The notes under the pieces were generated by a model. That model was not told the origin of the DNA and did no database searches. It saw only the letters and a list, made by a program, of their open reading frames with translations. The position numbers were made by a program, and so were the translations under genes. Positions 1 to 7,135 of a DNA stretch of 11,044 nucleotides are shown piece by piece (position 1 is the stretch's first letter; the number at the start of each line of letters is the position of its first letter). The stretch is from an uncultured Clostridium sp. Its GTDB lineage: Bacteria > Bacillota > Clostridia > TANB77 > CAG-508. The stretch is taken from assembly GCA_900555075.1 (NCBI GenBank), contig USJO01000035.1, positions 1 to 11,044 on the forward strand, given 5' to 3'.

Positions 1-19
1 CTCTTTTCAATATTTTTTT

Positions 20-905
20 TCAATATACTTGTGACATATCTATTTTAAACCTATAATCTTCTAAAATATCATTTTCATTAGATACAAGTTTTGCTCCTTG
101 TTTTATTAGCTCATTTGTACCCATTGAGGTTCCACTATAGATGCTTCCCGGAGTAGCATATATGTTCTTACCTTGTTCTAGTGCAAAGTCAACTGTTATT
201 AGTGTACCACTCTTTTTGCTTGCTTCTACGACTAGCACTCCATCTGATAAGCCACTTATTATTCTGTTTCTTGCAGGGAAGTTTAGCTTTTCTGGCTTTG
301 CACCAACAATATATTCTGATATAATTGCTCCTCCTGTTTTTATTATATTTTTATACAAACCGTACATTCTCTTTTGGATACACTATATCTATCCCACATC
401 CCAAAACTGCAATTGTTTTACCACTGGCTGTTATTGTGCTTTGATGGGCGTACGTATCTATTCCTTTTGCTAGTCCAGATATTACATTTATATTGTGTTT
501 TGATAAATTATATGCGAATTGTTTTGCAACTTGTTCTCCATAATCGCTACATACTCTACTACCTATAATTGCTATTGAGGTATTATTTAATATATCAATA
601 TTTCCTTTTGCATATAATACTATTGGTGGGTCAAATATCTTTAATAATTTTTGTGGATAATTTGCATCCTGAATTGTTATTATTTTTATGTTGTTTTTTT
701 GCATATACTTATCATATTTTTCTAAGTTTTTTCTATATTCTTGGTTTAGTATTATTTTTATTTGTTCTTTTGTTATTGTTTCCTCTAGTTCTGTTTTTCC
801 TAAACCCCAAATTTTTTCTGGTGTTTTGTATTTTTTCAATAATTCATACTGTGTTTTTGCACCTATTTTATTAATTCTTGAGAACCAAATCCAATATTTG
901 TTCAT
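20..905 (-). CDS. dprA: DNA-processing protein DprA, interrupted by one +1 frameshift at CGG
   Basis: DprA (Smf) binds single-stranded DNA and loads RecA during natural transformation. The first part (905 to 363) gives 181 residues starting MNKYWIWFSRINKIG, with a helix-hairpin-helix-like N-terminus and the Rossmann-fold signatures IAIIGSR, SGLAKGIDTYAHQ and AVLGCGIDIVYPKEN. The frame then hits CGG and stops at TAA (351-353). Skipping the C at 362 continues as GLYKNIIKTGGAIISEY, NRIISGLSDGVLVVEA and GSIYSGTSMGTNELI, all DprA landmarks, ending at TGA 20-22. The restored protein has about 294 residues, normal for a Firmicute DprA without a winged-helix tail. An A-run follows the stop, so a longer C-terminus lost to a second shift cannot be excluded. 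The ribosome site AAAGGAAG lies at 912-920. The gene is 55 bases downstream of folD, probably co-transcribed. The extra base could also be placed at 365 (reading YG instead of VG). Identity is certain; whether full-length protein is made is not. Confidence 0.9.
359..362 (-). other. Candidate +1 frameshift site GTA-C-GGT in dprA
   Basis: The coding strand reads AAT GTA CGG TTT GTA TAA in frame zero. Dropping the C of CGG gives GTA GGT TTG TAT, matching the DprA pattern PKENxxLY. The continuing frame has no ribosome site of its own. One of five matching sites in the window. Confidence 0.6.
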
Positions 906-960
906 GTTTTATCTTCCTTTCTCGATTTAGCTCTCCCCATATTTTTAGCAAAATATCGCC

Positions 961-1797
961 TTATTTTGCTGTTTTTACTATATTGGTCATTAACATTGCA
1001 ATTGTCATAGGTCCAATTCCTCCTGGAACTGGTGTTATATAGCTTGCTATCTTTTGAACCTCTTCAAAGTCTACATCTCCACAAACCTTGCCCTCTTCAT
1101 TTCTGTTTATTCCTACATCTATAACTACTGCATCTGGTTTTACCATATCTTTTGTTATAAATTTTGCTTTTCCTATTGCTGCTACTAGAATATCCGCTGT
1201 TTTAGTTATTTCACTTAAATTCTTTGTTCTTGAGTGGCATATTGTTACTGTTGCATTTTTATTTAGTAAGCAATGTAACATTGGCTTACCTACAATATTG
1301 CTTCTTCCTATTATTACTGCATTTTTTCCCTCTATTGGTATATTATATTCTTCTAGTAATTTAATAACCCCAAAAGGTGTGCAAGATATTACTGTTTCTT
1401 GCCCTAATGCTAATTTTCCAACGTTTATTGGGTTAAATCCATCAACATCTTTTTCAGGAATTATTGCCTTAAATGCTTCATTTATATCTAAATGCTTTGG
1501 GATAGGACTTTGCAATAATATTCCTGTTATGTCTTGTCTTTTATTTAGTTCTTGTATTAGATCTATTAATTGTTTTTGTGTTGTATTCTCTTTTAACAAA
1601 AATTCTTCATACTCTATTCCGAGTTCTTCGCACGCTTTACTTTTATTCCTTACATATATTTTAGAAGCTGGATCTTCTCCAACCATAATAACTGCAAGCT
1701 TTGGAAAAATATTGTTTTGTCTTAGTTCTTTTACTTTATCTTTCAAGGTTTCTCTAACTCTTCTCGCTGTCTCTTTTCCATCTAAAATAACTGCCAT
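961..1797 (-). CDS. folD: Bifunctional methylenetetrahydrofolate dehydrogenase/cyclohydrolase FolD
   Basis: FolD is a cytosolic enzyme that interconverts 5,10-methylene- and 10-formyl-tetrahydrofolate (NADP-dependent dehydrogenase plus cyclohydrolase), supplying one-carbon units for purines and formyl-Met. The 278-residue length is typical. Visible landmarks are YVRNKSKACEELGI (residues about 49-62, with the catalytic Lys of the YxxxK motif), LLQSPIPKHLD (about 95-105), PEKDVDGFNPINVGKL (about 114-129), the cofactor-loop motif GRSNIVGKPM (about 164-173) and the C-terminal signature PVPGGIGPMTIAMLMTN. The start is ATG 1795-1797 behind the strong site AAAGGGAGG. It is the first gene of a minus-strand unit with dprA 55 bases downstream. 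The gene is intact and has no in-frame CGG codon. Confidence 0.97.
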   Translation of the reverse strand: MAVILDGKETARRVRETLKDKVKELRQNNIFPKLAVIMVGEDPASKIYVRNKSKACEELGIEYEEFLLKENTTQKQLIDLIQELNKRQDITGILLQSPIPKHLDINEAFKAIIPEKDVDGFNPINVGKLALGQETVISCTPFGVIKLLEEYNIPIEGKNAVIIGRSNIVGKPMLHCLLNKNATVTICHSRTKNLSEITKTADILVAAIGKAKFITKDMVKPDAVVIDVGINRNEEGKVCGDVDFEEVQKIASYITPVPGGIGPMTIAMLMTNIVKTAK

Positions 1798-1824
1798 AAT
1801 ATACCTCCCTTTACATTTTATAAC

Positions 1825-1853
1825 ATTATATCATTAAATTTTTAAAAATGGAA
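1825..1853 (-). promoter_or_regulatory. Promoter for folD-dprA
   Basis: On the minus strand a perfect TATAAT (1825-1830) lies 17 bases from a weak -35 TTCCAT (1848-1853), about 30 bases upstream of the folD start. Confidence 0.55.
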
Positions 1854-1860
1854 GATAATA

Positions 1861-1880
1861 TTAAAACTAGATAGTTTTAA
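1861..1880. repeat. Perfect inverted repeat between divergent promoters
   Basis: Two 8-base arms, TTAAAACT and AGTTTTAA, flank the loop AGAT. It sits between folD and the oppositely oriented zinc-ribbon gene, so it could be an operator. The T-run after it on the plus strand (from 1881) would also allow a weak terminator, but no gene ends just upstream on that strand. Confidence 0.4.
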
Positions 1881-1888
1881 TTTTTTGT

Positions 1889-1921
1889 TTGCTTCTATTT
1901 TACTAAAAAATATGATATAAT
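1889..1921 (+). promoter_or_regulatory. Extended -10 promoter of the zinc-ribbon gene
   Basis: TGATATAAT (1913-1921) is an extended -10 with a perfect TATAAT at 1916-1921. The best -35-like hexamer, TTGCTT at 1889-1894, is 21 bases away, so the promoter probably depends on the TG extension. Confidence 0.55.
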
Positions 1922-1953
1922 GTATATACTTAATTTTTAAGGAGGCAATTAAA

Positions 1954-2166
1954 TTGGAAAAAAATCAAAAAAAACAAGAACGGTTAGATGAATTGAATCA
2001 ACGGTGTATGCTTTGTTTGGAAAACAAGCAGAAAAATTTTGAGCCTTTTAGTGTTCAATCCTGTGCTGCTTGTTCAATTGGGCAAGAAATCCATCGTTTA
2101 GATAACCCTAAATGGAATACAATTGATTGGAATTCTTCCCGTTTTAAAGATTATTATCATAATTAA
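1954..2166 (+). CDS. Small zinc-ribbon-like protein with two CxxC pairs (TTG start)
   Basis: This 70-residue protein has Cys18-x2-Cys21 and Cys37-x2-Cys40, a four-cysteine arrangement expected to bind one zinc ion, followed by SIGQEIHRLD and a polar, aromatic tail. I recognise a general type of small zinc-finger protein in Firmicutes but cannot assign a function; nucleic-acid or protein binding is plausible. There is no signal peptide or membrane segment. The start is TTG at 1954, fixed by a perfect AAGGAGG at 1939-1945 with 8-base spacing. It is monocistronic, with its own promoter and a strong terminator. Codon 10 and codon 17 are CGG and must be read in frame as a sense codon, because a slip at either gives an early stop or wrong frame. 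That contrasts with the frameshift sites elsewhere in the window and, with the less A-rich codons, hints at acquisition from another genome. Confidence 0.8.
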   Translation: MEKNQKKQERLDELNQRCMLCLENKQKNFEPFSVQSCAACSIGQEIHRLDNPKWNTIDWNSSRFKDYYHN

Positions 2167-2171
2167 TTGCC

Positions 2172-2208
2172 GAATTCCTAGATAAATTTATCTAGGAATT
2201 CATTTTTT
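2172..2208 (+). terminator. Strong terminator formed by a 30-base perfect palindrome
   Basis: Positions 2172-2201 form a perfect palindrome (outer arms GAATTC, centre AAATTT) followed by TTTTTT at 2203-2208, five bases after the zinc-ribbon stop codon. Confidence 0.88.
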
Positions 2209-2209
2209 G

Positions 2210-2238
2210 TTGACAGAAGACATTTTTTTAAGTATAAT
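2210..2238 (+). promoter_or_regulatory. Consensus sigma-A promoter of the YhhN-family gene
   Basis: TTGACA (2210-2215) and TATAAT (2233-2238) are both perfect and separated by exactly 17 bases, directly after the preceding terminator. Transcription should start near 2245, giving a leader of about 55 bases. Confidence 0.92.
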
Positions 2239-2300
2239 GATTTTGTAATAAATTTTATGTAAAACATTCTTTCAAAATAATTTTAGGAAGGAGAAATATT

Positions 2301-2933
2301 ATGAATCGGTTCTTTGATAATTTCCCATTGTTTAAGGGAAAGGTTTCGGGAAAAATTACTTTAAGTCTCTTTATGTTGCTCTACTCTATGTTGCTTGTTC
2401 TTTTTGTACCTTGTAAAGATAGGCTACTTTGCTTTATTGCAATGCTATTTTCAAGTTTAGGTGATTTCTTTTTGAATCATACTAGTTTAAAAGAAAGAAC
2501 AAAAAAGAGTTTTTATCTGGGTGCTATTTTCTTTATGATAGCACATATCCTGTATGCTTCTGCTTACTACACTTTGCATAGAATTGCAGGATTTACCATA
2601 GACAATGCTGGTTTTGCAATAGGTTTTTCAACTACTTCACTGACATTTCTAATTCTTGTGGAATTAGTTCGAGAAAAAGGTAAGGCTTGTTCACCTTTAA
2701 TGTTTTTTTATACTATGATTTTGGGCATGAACCTTTCAATTATTTTTTCTTTTTCATATGTATCAGAATCATTTGAGCGTGCAATGTTAGCATCAATTGG
2801 AGTATTATTGTTCTTTATATCTGATTTGTTTATCGGATTAGAAACTTTTTTAGGAGTTAAATCAAAAACTATAAGAGAACTAGTTTGGTGGTTTTATCCC
2901 ATTGGGCAAATATTAATTATTACCGCGGGATAA
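2301..2933 (+). CDS. YhhN/TMEM86-family membrane protein (lysoplasmalogenase-like)
   Basis: This 210-residue integral membrane protein has about seven to eight hydrophobic segments. Its conserved pieces match the YhhN (TMEM86) family: SSLGDFFLNH (about residues 51-60), YLGAIFFMIAHILYASAYY (about 72-90) and a C-terminal LLFFISDLFIGLETFLG followed by WWFYPIGQILI. Family members in animals hydrolyse the vinyl-ether bond of lysoplasmalogens; plasmalogens occur in anaerobic Clostridia, so a lipid-remodelling role is reasonable but inferred. The start ATG has AAGGAG at 2288-2293 with 7-base spacing. It is a single-gene unit between a consensus promoter and a hairpin terminator. Codon 3 is CGG (AAT CGG TTC) and must be read in frame, since slipping leads quickly to a stop. 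Codon use is less A-biased than in neighbouring genes. Confidence 0.85.
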   Translation: MNRFFDNFPLFKGKVSGKITLSLFMLLYSMLLVLFVPCKDRLLCFIAMLFSSLGDFFLNHTSLKERTKKSFYLGAIFFMIAHILYASAYYTLHRIAGFTIDNAGFAIGFSTTSLTFLILVELVREKGKACSPLMFFYTMILGMNLSIIFSFSYVSESFERAMLASIGVLLFFISDLFIGLETFLGVKSKTIRELVWWFYPIGQILIITAG

Positions 2934-2944
2934 CGATTTGTATG

Positions 2945-2973
2945 CGAGTGTTCAAACAGAACACTCGTTTTTT
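2945..2973 (+). terminator. Rho-independent terminator of the YhhN-family gene
   Basis: CGAGTGTTC (2945-2953) pairs perfectly with GAACACTCG (2959-2967) across the loop AAACA, followed by six T. Confidence 0.92.
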
Positions 2974-3006
2974 ATTTAACAATTCTATATTTTTATTAAA
3001 ACGTAT

Positions 3007-3035
3007 TTACGAACAGGTGTGTCGCGTGGTATAAT
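3007..3035 (+). promoter_or_regulatory. uvrB promoter (extended -10)
   Basis: TGGTATAAT (3027-3035) is a perfect extended -10. The -35 hexamer at 17 bases is TTACGA (3007-3012), a weak match. A short GTTATT/AATAAC hairpin (3045-3061) followed by a T-run lies in the leader and could attenuate transcription, though its stem is weak. Confidence 0.75.
3010..3024 (+). promoter_or_regulatory. Possible LexA (SOS) box overlapping the uvrB promoter
   Basis: CGAACAGGTGTGTCG agrees with the Gram-positive SOS consensus CGAACRNRYGTTCG over its first 11 positions, then diverges as though one base had been added in the right half. It lies between the -35 and -10 elements, where a repressor would block transcription, and uvrB is a classic SOS gene. 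The imperfect right half keeps confidence moderate. Confidence 0.45.
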
Positions 3036-3080
3036 ATATAAGTTGTTATTTACTTAATAACCTTTTTACGAGGAGGAAAT

Positions 3081-5035
3081 ATGTTCAAATTAGTATCAGA
3101 TTATAAACCAACAGGCGACCAACCTAAGGCAATTGAATATTTAAGTAATGGAATAAAAGAAGGTAAGAAATTCCAGACTTTGCTTGGAGTAACAGGTTCA
3201 CGGAAAAACCTTTACAATGGCAAATATAATACAACAAACCCAAAAGCCAACCTTAGTATTGGCACATAACAAAACATTAGCACGGACAACTATACTCAGA
3301 ATTCAAGGAATTCTTCCCAGAGAACGCAGTTGAATATTTTGTGTCTTATTATGATTATTATCAACCAGAAAGCTATATTCCTCAATCTGATACGTATATT
3401 GAAAAAGATGCTTCTATTAATGATGAAATAGATAAGTTAAGACATTCTGCTACTTTGTCTTTATTTGAAAGAAGAGATGTTATAATTGTTGCCTCTGTTT
3501 CTTGCATCTATGGTTTAGGAGACCCTGAAGATTATCAAGAGTTGATGATGTCTTTAAGACCTGGTATGGCTAAATCTAGAAATGATGTTATGAAAAAGTT
3601 AATAGAAATGCAATATACACGTAATGAAATTGATTTTAAGAGAGGTACTTTTAGAGCTAAAGGGGATATCTTAGAAATATATCCTTCAAATACTGGTGAG
3701 AGTGCCGTAAGGGTTGAGTTCTGGGGTGATGAAATTGAAAAAATAACTGAGATAAATCCTTTAACAGGTAAATTACTAGGTGTTCGAAATCATACTCTTA
3801 TTGGTCCTAACTCACATTATGTTGCTTCTGAGAATAAGCTTAAAAATGCTATTTCAACTATTGAAGCTGAGCTTGAAGAAAGAATAAAATATTTTAAGGA
3901 TAACAATAAACTAATTGAAGCTCAGAGAATTGAAGAAAGAACAAATTTTGATGTTGAAATGCTTATTGAAACTGGCTTTTGTCAAGGTATTGAAAATTAC
4001 TCAAGACATATAAGTGGTCGCAAACCTGGTTCTGCTCCATACACCCTTTTTGATTATTTCCCAAAAGACTTTCTATTGCTTATAGATGAGTCTCATTCTA
4101 CAATTCCTCAAGTTCGAGCAATGTATAATGGAGATAAAGCTAGAAAGGATTCTCTTGTAAACTACGGTTTTAGACTTCCTTCTGCTTATGATAATAGACC
4201 TTTGAAGTTTAATGAGTTTGAGCAAAGAATTAATCAATGTATATTTGTAAGTGCTACACCTGCCGATTATGAAAAAGAACATTCAGAGCAAACTGTTGAG
4301 CAAATAATACGTCCAACTGGACTTTTAGATCCCAAAATTATTGTTAAACCTGCTACAAGTCAAGTTGATGATTTAATTAATGAAATAAGGCAACGCGTAG
4401 AAAAGCATGAAAGAGTTTTAGTAACTACTCTTACAAAGAAAATGGCTGAAGATTTAACAGCATACTTGAAGAGTATTGATATAAAGGTAAATTATATGCA
4501 CTCAGATATAAAAGCATTAGAAAGAATGGAAATTATACGTAATTTAAGGTTAGGTGAGTTTGATGTATTAGTTGGCATTAACCTTTTAAGAGAAGGTTTG
4601 GATATCCCAGAGGTTTCTCTTGTTGCAATTTTAGATAGTGATAAAGAAGGCTTCTTGCGTTCTGAAAGATCGCTTATTCAAACAATTGGTAGGGCCGCAA
4701 GGAATGTTAATGGTACTGTTATTATGTATGCTGATGAGCTAACCGAAAGTATGGAAAAAGCGATATCTGAAACTAACAGACGTCGTGAAATTCAAATCGC
4801 ATATAATACTGAACATGGCATTATTCCTCAAACTATAAATAAGGGAATACGTGAAACTATTAAAGCTACAATCTTGGAAGATGTTAATACAGAGTACAAA
4901 ATTGATAAGAATGAATCTATTGAAGTAATTATTAATAATTTAACAGATGAAATGCTAAAGTGTGCTGCAAAGATGGAATTTGAAAAAGCTGCTAATTTAC
5001 GTGATAAAATTAAGGAATTAGAAAAACTGATGTAA
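3081..5035 (+). CDS. uvrB: Excinuclease ABC subunit UvrB, interrupted by two +1 frameshifts at CGG
   Basis: UvrB is the damage-verifying helicase-like subunit of UvrABC nucleotide excision repair. Frame one (3081-3200) gives 40 residues ending LLGVTGS, the first half of the Walker A motif GVTGSGKT. CGG follows. Skipping the C at 3201 continues GKTFTMANI and LAHNKTLA, then CGG again. Skipping the C at 3283 continues GQLYSEFKEFFPENAVEYF and the beta-hairpin SYYDYYQPESYIP, then runs without interruption to TAA 5033-5035. Further landmarks are Walker B LLIDESHSTIPQ, SATPADYE, MHSDIKALERMEI, LREGLDIPEVSLVAILDSD, QTIGRAARN and the C-terminal UVR (UvrC-binding) helix pair AAKMEFEKAANLRDKIKELE. The sum is 650 residues, the normal UvrB length. 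GGAGG is at 3072-3076. Read conventionally, the gene is broken in its P-loop and would yield a useless short peptide, yet all other motifs are preserved. Identity is certain; its expression depends on how CGG is read. Confidence 0.95.
3201..3204 (+). other. Candidate +1 frameshift site TCA-C-GGA in the uvrB Walker A motif
   Basis: The sequence GGT TCA CGG AAA AAC becomes GGT TCA GGA AAA ACC when the C is skipped, restoring G-S-G-K-T. The glycine decoded here is invariant in the P-loop. Frame zero would stop at TAA 3267-3269. Confidence 0.65.
3283..3286 (+). other. Candidate +1 frameshift site GCA-C-GGA in uvrB
   Basis: After the first shift, the frame reads TTA GCA CGG ACA ACT and stops at TGA near 3332. 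Skipping the C gives TTA GCA GGA CAA CTA TAC, the family sequence LA(G/A)QLYSEF. The site is 82 bases after the first, with the same A-CGG-A context. Confidence 0.65.
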
Positions 5036-5044
5036 TGTATTTAA

Positions 5045-5084
5045 AAGGGATGGAACTTTGTGTTGACCCATCCCTTGATTTTTT
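5045..5084 (+). terminator. Terminator of uvrB, shared with the convergent hppA
   Basis: AAGGGATGG (5045-5053) pairs with CCATCCCTT (5068-5076) over a 14-base loop, followed by GA and TTTTTT. On the minus strand the stem is followed by TTTTAAAT, so it may also end the hppA transcript less efficiently. Confidence 0.85.
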
Positions 5085-7116
5085 AAAATATTGAATATAG
5101 TATGAATAGAGTTGCTGCAAGTGATGATACTAGAGAAACAACTGTTATTTGTGTATTTATTGATGGCCCTGCTGTATCTTTAAATGGATCTCCTATTGTA
5201 TCTCCTATTACTGCTGCTTTATGTGCTTCTGAACCTTTTCCTCCAAAATGGCCTGCTTCTATATATTTCTTAGCATTATCCCAAAGTCCACCCGCATTAC
5301 TCATAAGCATTGCAAGTAATAAACCTGATAAAATATTTCCTGTTAAGAAACCTCCTATTGCTTGTACTCCACCTATAAATCCTACTGCTAACGTTGCTAT
5401 TATTGAAACTACTCCTGCTGGTATTAATTTTCTTATTGAACCAACTGTTGCTATATTTATACATTTACCATAATCTGGTTCAACTTCTCCTTCCTTTAGT
5501 CCTTTTGTTTCTTTAAATTGTCTATGTATCTCTTGTACTAATTTTTGTGAGTTTTTATTTACTCCAAAAATCAACATCGCGCAGAATACTGCTGGAATTG
5601 CTACACCTACTAAAGCTCCAAAAAATACTGCCGGATTCATTATATCAAAGGTTAAAGCCTCTCCTGTTGCTGTTGATACAATTTCTGCAAATGCTGCTAA
5701 TAAGGCTATAACTGTTAAGCCTGCTGCACCTATTGCAAATCCTTTTGTAATAGCTTTTGTTGTGTTCCCTGCCGCATCCAATTCATCTGCTTTTTTTATT
5801 ACCTCTTCTCCTAAATCTCCCATTTCTGCAAGTCCTCTTGCATTATCTACTATTGGTCCATAGGCATCATTTGAGATAATCATACCTACTATTGAAAGCA
5901 TACCTATTGCAGACATTGATATTCCAAGCATTGCATACCCTGCTCCAATTGGAGCACAAAGTTTATATGAAATAAGTGCTGCTAATCCAATACCAATTAA
6001 TGCTGGCATACTACTTAATAATCCATATGAAAATCCTGAAAGTATTGTAAATGCTGGCCCATTTTGACAGCTTTCTGCAACTTTTTTTACAGGTCTTTTG
6101 TTATCTCCGGTAAAGTAATCACTTGTTAGTCCAACTACAACTCCTATAATCATACCTACCATTGTTGCTCCCCAAATTCTAAAATCAAAATTTGAATAAT
6201 ATGTAGCAACCAAGGTTAATATTGCAAATAATCCACATGTTAAATATGTTCCTTTGTTTAACGCTTGGCTTGGTGTTCCGTTTTTCTTAATCTTTGAGAA
6301 TAATACTCCTATAATTGATGATAAAAGTCCAATAGCACAATAACAGAATAATAAATTAATTTGTCCAAGTGGTAATGCTATAACTATTGTTGCTGCAATT
6401 GCTGCAACATTTGAATCAAATAAATCTGCTCCCATACCAGCAACATCTCCAACGTTATCTCCTACGTTGTCTGCAATAACTGCTGGATTTCTTGGGTCAT
6501 CTTCTGGTATTCCAAGTTCAACCTTTCCTGTTAAATCTGCTGCAATATCGGCTGTTTTTGTGAAAATTCCACCACCTGCTTTTGCAAACAATGCCAAAGA
6601 GCTTGCTCCAAAGCTAAATGCTAATACTATATCTGGATTTCCTGTTAAAAGGTATAGTACTGCTGCACCTAAAAGAGAGGTTCCAACAACTGACATTCCC
6701 ATAACTGCTCCACCTCTAAATCCACATATAAAGGATTGGTCTAAGCTCTTTTGAGCTGCTGTAGCTGTTCTTACATTTGCAATTGTTGCAATGCTTATAC
6801 CTATATATCCTGCAAGTCCAGATAATACAGAACCTAATATATATGCTCCTGTCATATATAAATTGTTAAGTGGTGTTTGTGTTTTAAAGATTGGTTCTGG
6901 AAATAGTAATAAAATAAAGGTAGCTACTACTAACGAAAATATTACTAAAATAGAATACTCCTTTTTTAGAAATGTAAATGATCCATCTCTTATTAGTTTA
7001 CCAACTTTTTTTAATTTGTCATTTGCTATTGGTAACTTTGATACCCAACGGTAAAAGTATGCTGCAACAGCAAAAGCTAGAAGAGAAACTAAAATTGAAA
7101 TAATTGCCCAATTCAT
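5083..7116 (-). CDS. hppA: Membrane-bound ion-translocating pyrophosphatase
   Basis: HppA couples hydrolysis of inorganic pyrophosphate to H+ or Na+ export through about 16 membrane helices; 677 residues is a normal length. Catalytic landmarks are GGGIFTKTADIAADLTGKVE (about 181-200) with EDDPRNPAVIADNVGDNVGD (about 205-224), GADLFDSN (229-236), SNDAYGPIVDNARGLAEM and the C-terminal GDTIGDPFKDTAGPSIN. The signature GNTTKAIT (450-457) carries Lys and Thr where K+-dependent enzymes have Ala and Gly/Ala, so it should belong to the K+-independent, proton-pumping class; the Asp in DLFDSN, where Glu or Gly is common, leaves ion choice uncertain. It starts at ATG 7114-7116 behind AAGGAGG (7123-7129), 19 bases after the LiaG-like gene, so it is the last gene of that operon. 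The gene is intact and contains no in-frame CGG. Confidence 0.95.
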   Translation of the reverse strand: MNWAIISILVSLLAFAVAAYFYRWVSKLPIANDKLKKVGKLIRDGSFTFLKKEYSILVIFSLVVATFILLLFPEPIFKTQTPLNNLYMTGAYILGSVLSGLAGYIGISIATIANVRTATAAQKSLDQSFICGFRGGAVMGMSVVGTSLLGAAVLYLLTGNPDIVLAFSFGASSLALFAKAGGGIFTKTADIAADLTGKVELGIPEDDPRNPAVIADNVGDNVGDVAGMGADLFDSNVAAIAATIVIALPLGQINLLFCYCAIGLLSSIIGVLFSKIKKNGTPSQALNKGTYLTCGLFAILTLVATYYSNFDFRIWGATMVGMIIGVVVGLTSDYFTGDNKRPVKKVAESCQNGPAFTILSGFSYGLLSSMPALIGIGLAALISYKLCAPIGAGYAMLGISMSAIGMLSIVGMIISNDAYGPIVDNARGLAEMGDLGEEVIKKADELDAAGNTTKAITKGFAIGAAGLTVIALLAAFAEIVSTATGEALTFDIMNPAVFFGALVGVAIPAVFCAMLIFGVNKNSQKLVQEIHRQFKETKGLKEGEVEPDYGKCINIATVGSIRKLIPAGVVSIIATLAVGFIGGVQAIGGFLTGNILSGLLLAMLMSNAGGLWDNAKKYIEAGHFGGKGSEAHKAAVIGDTIGDPFKDTAGPSINTQITVVSLVSSLAATLFILYSIF

Positions 7117-7135
7117 AAAATACCTCCTTTTTTTT

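Noticed and set aside
20..367. The dprA C-terminal part as a separate gene starting at ATG 365-367
   Set aside because: It lies inside a continuous DprA homology, lacks its own ribosome site, and begins in the middle of the Rossmann domain.
1088..1837. A 249-residue plus-strand ORF opposite folD
   Set aside because: It is the shadow of folD on the other strand, with low-complexity hydrophobic translation and no ribosome site.
4160..4170. Another ACGG string in uvrB (AAC TAC GGT)
   Set aside because: Here CGG is not in frame; TAC GGT encodes Tyr-Gly normally, so no shift is needed.
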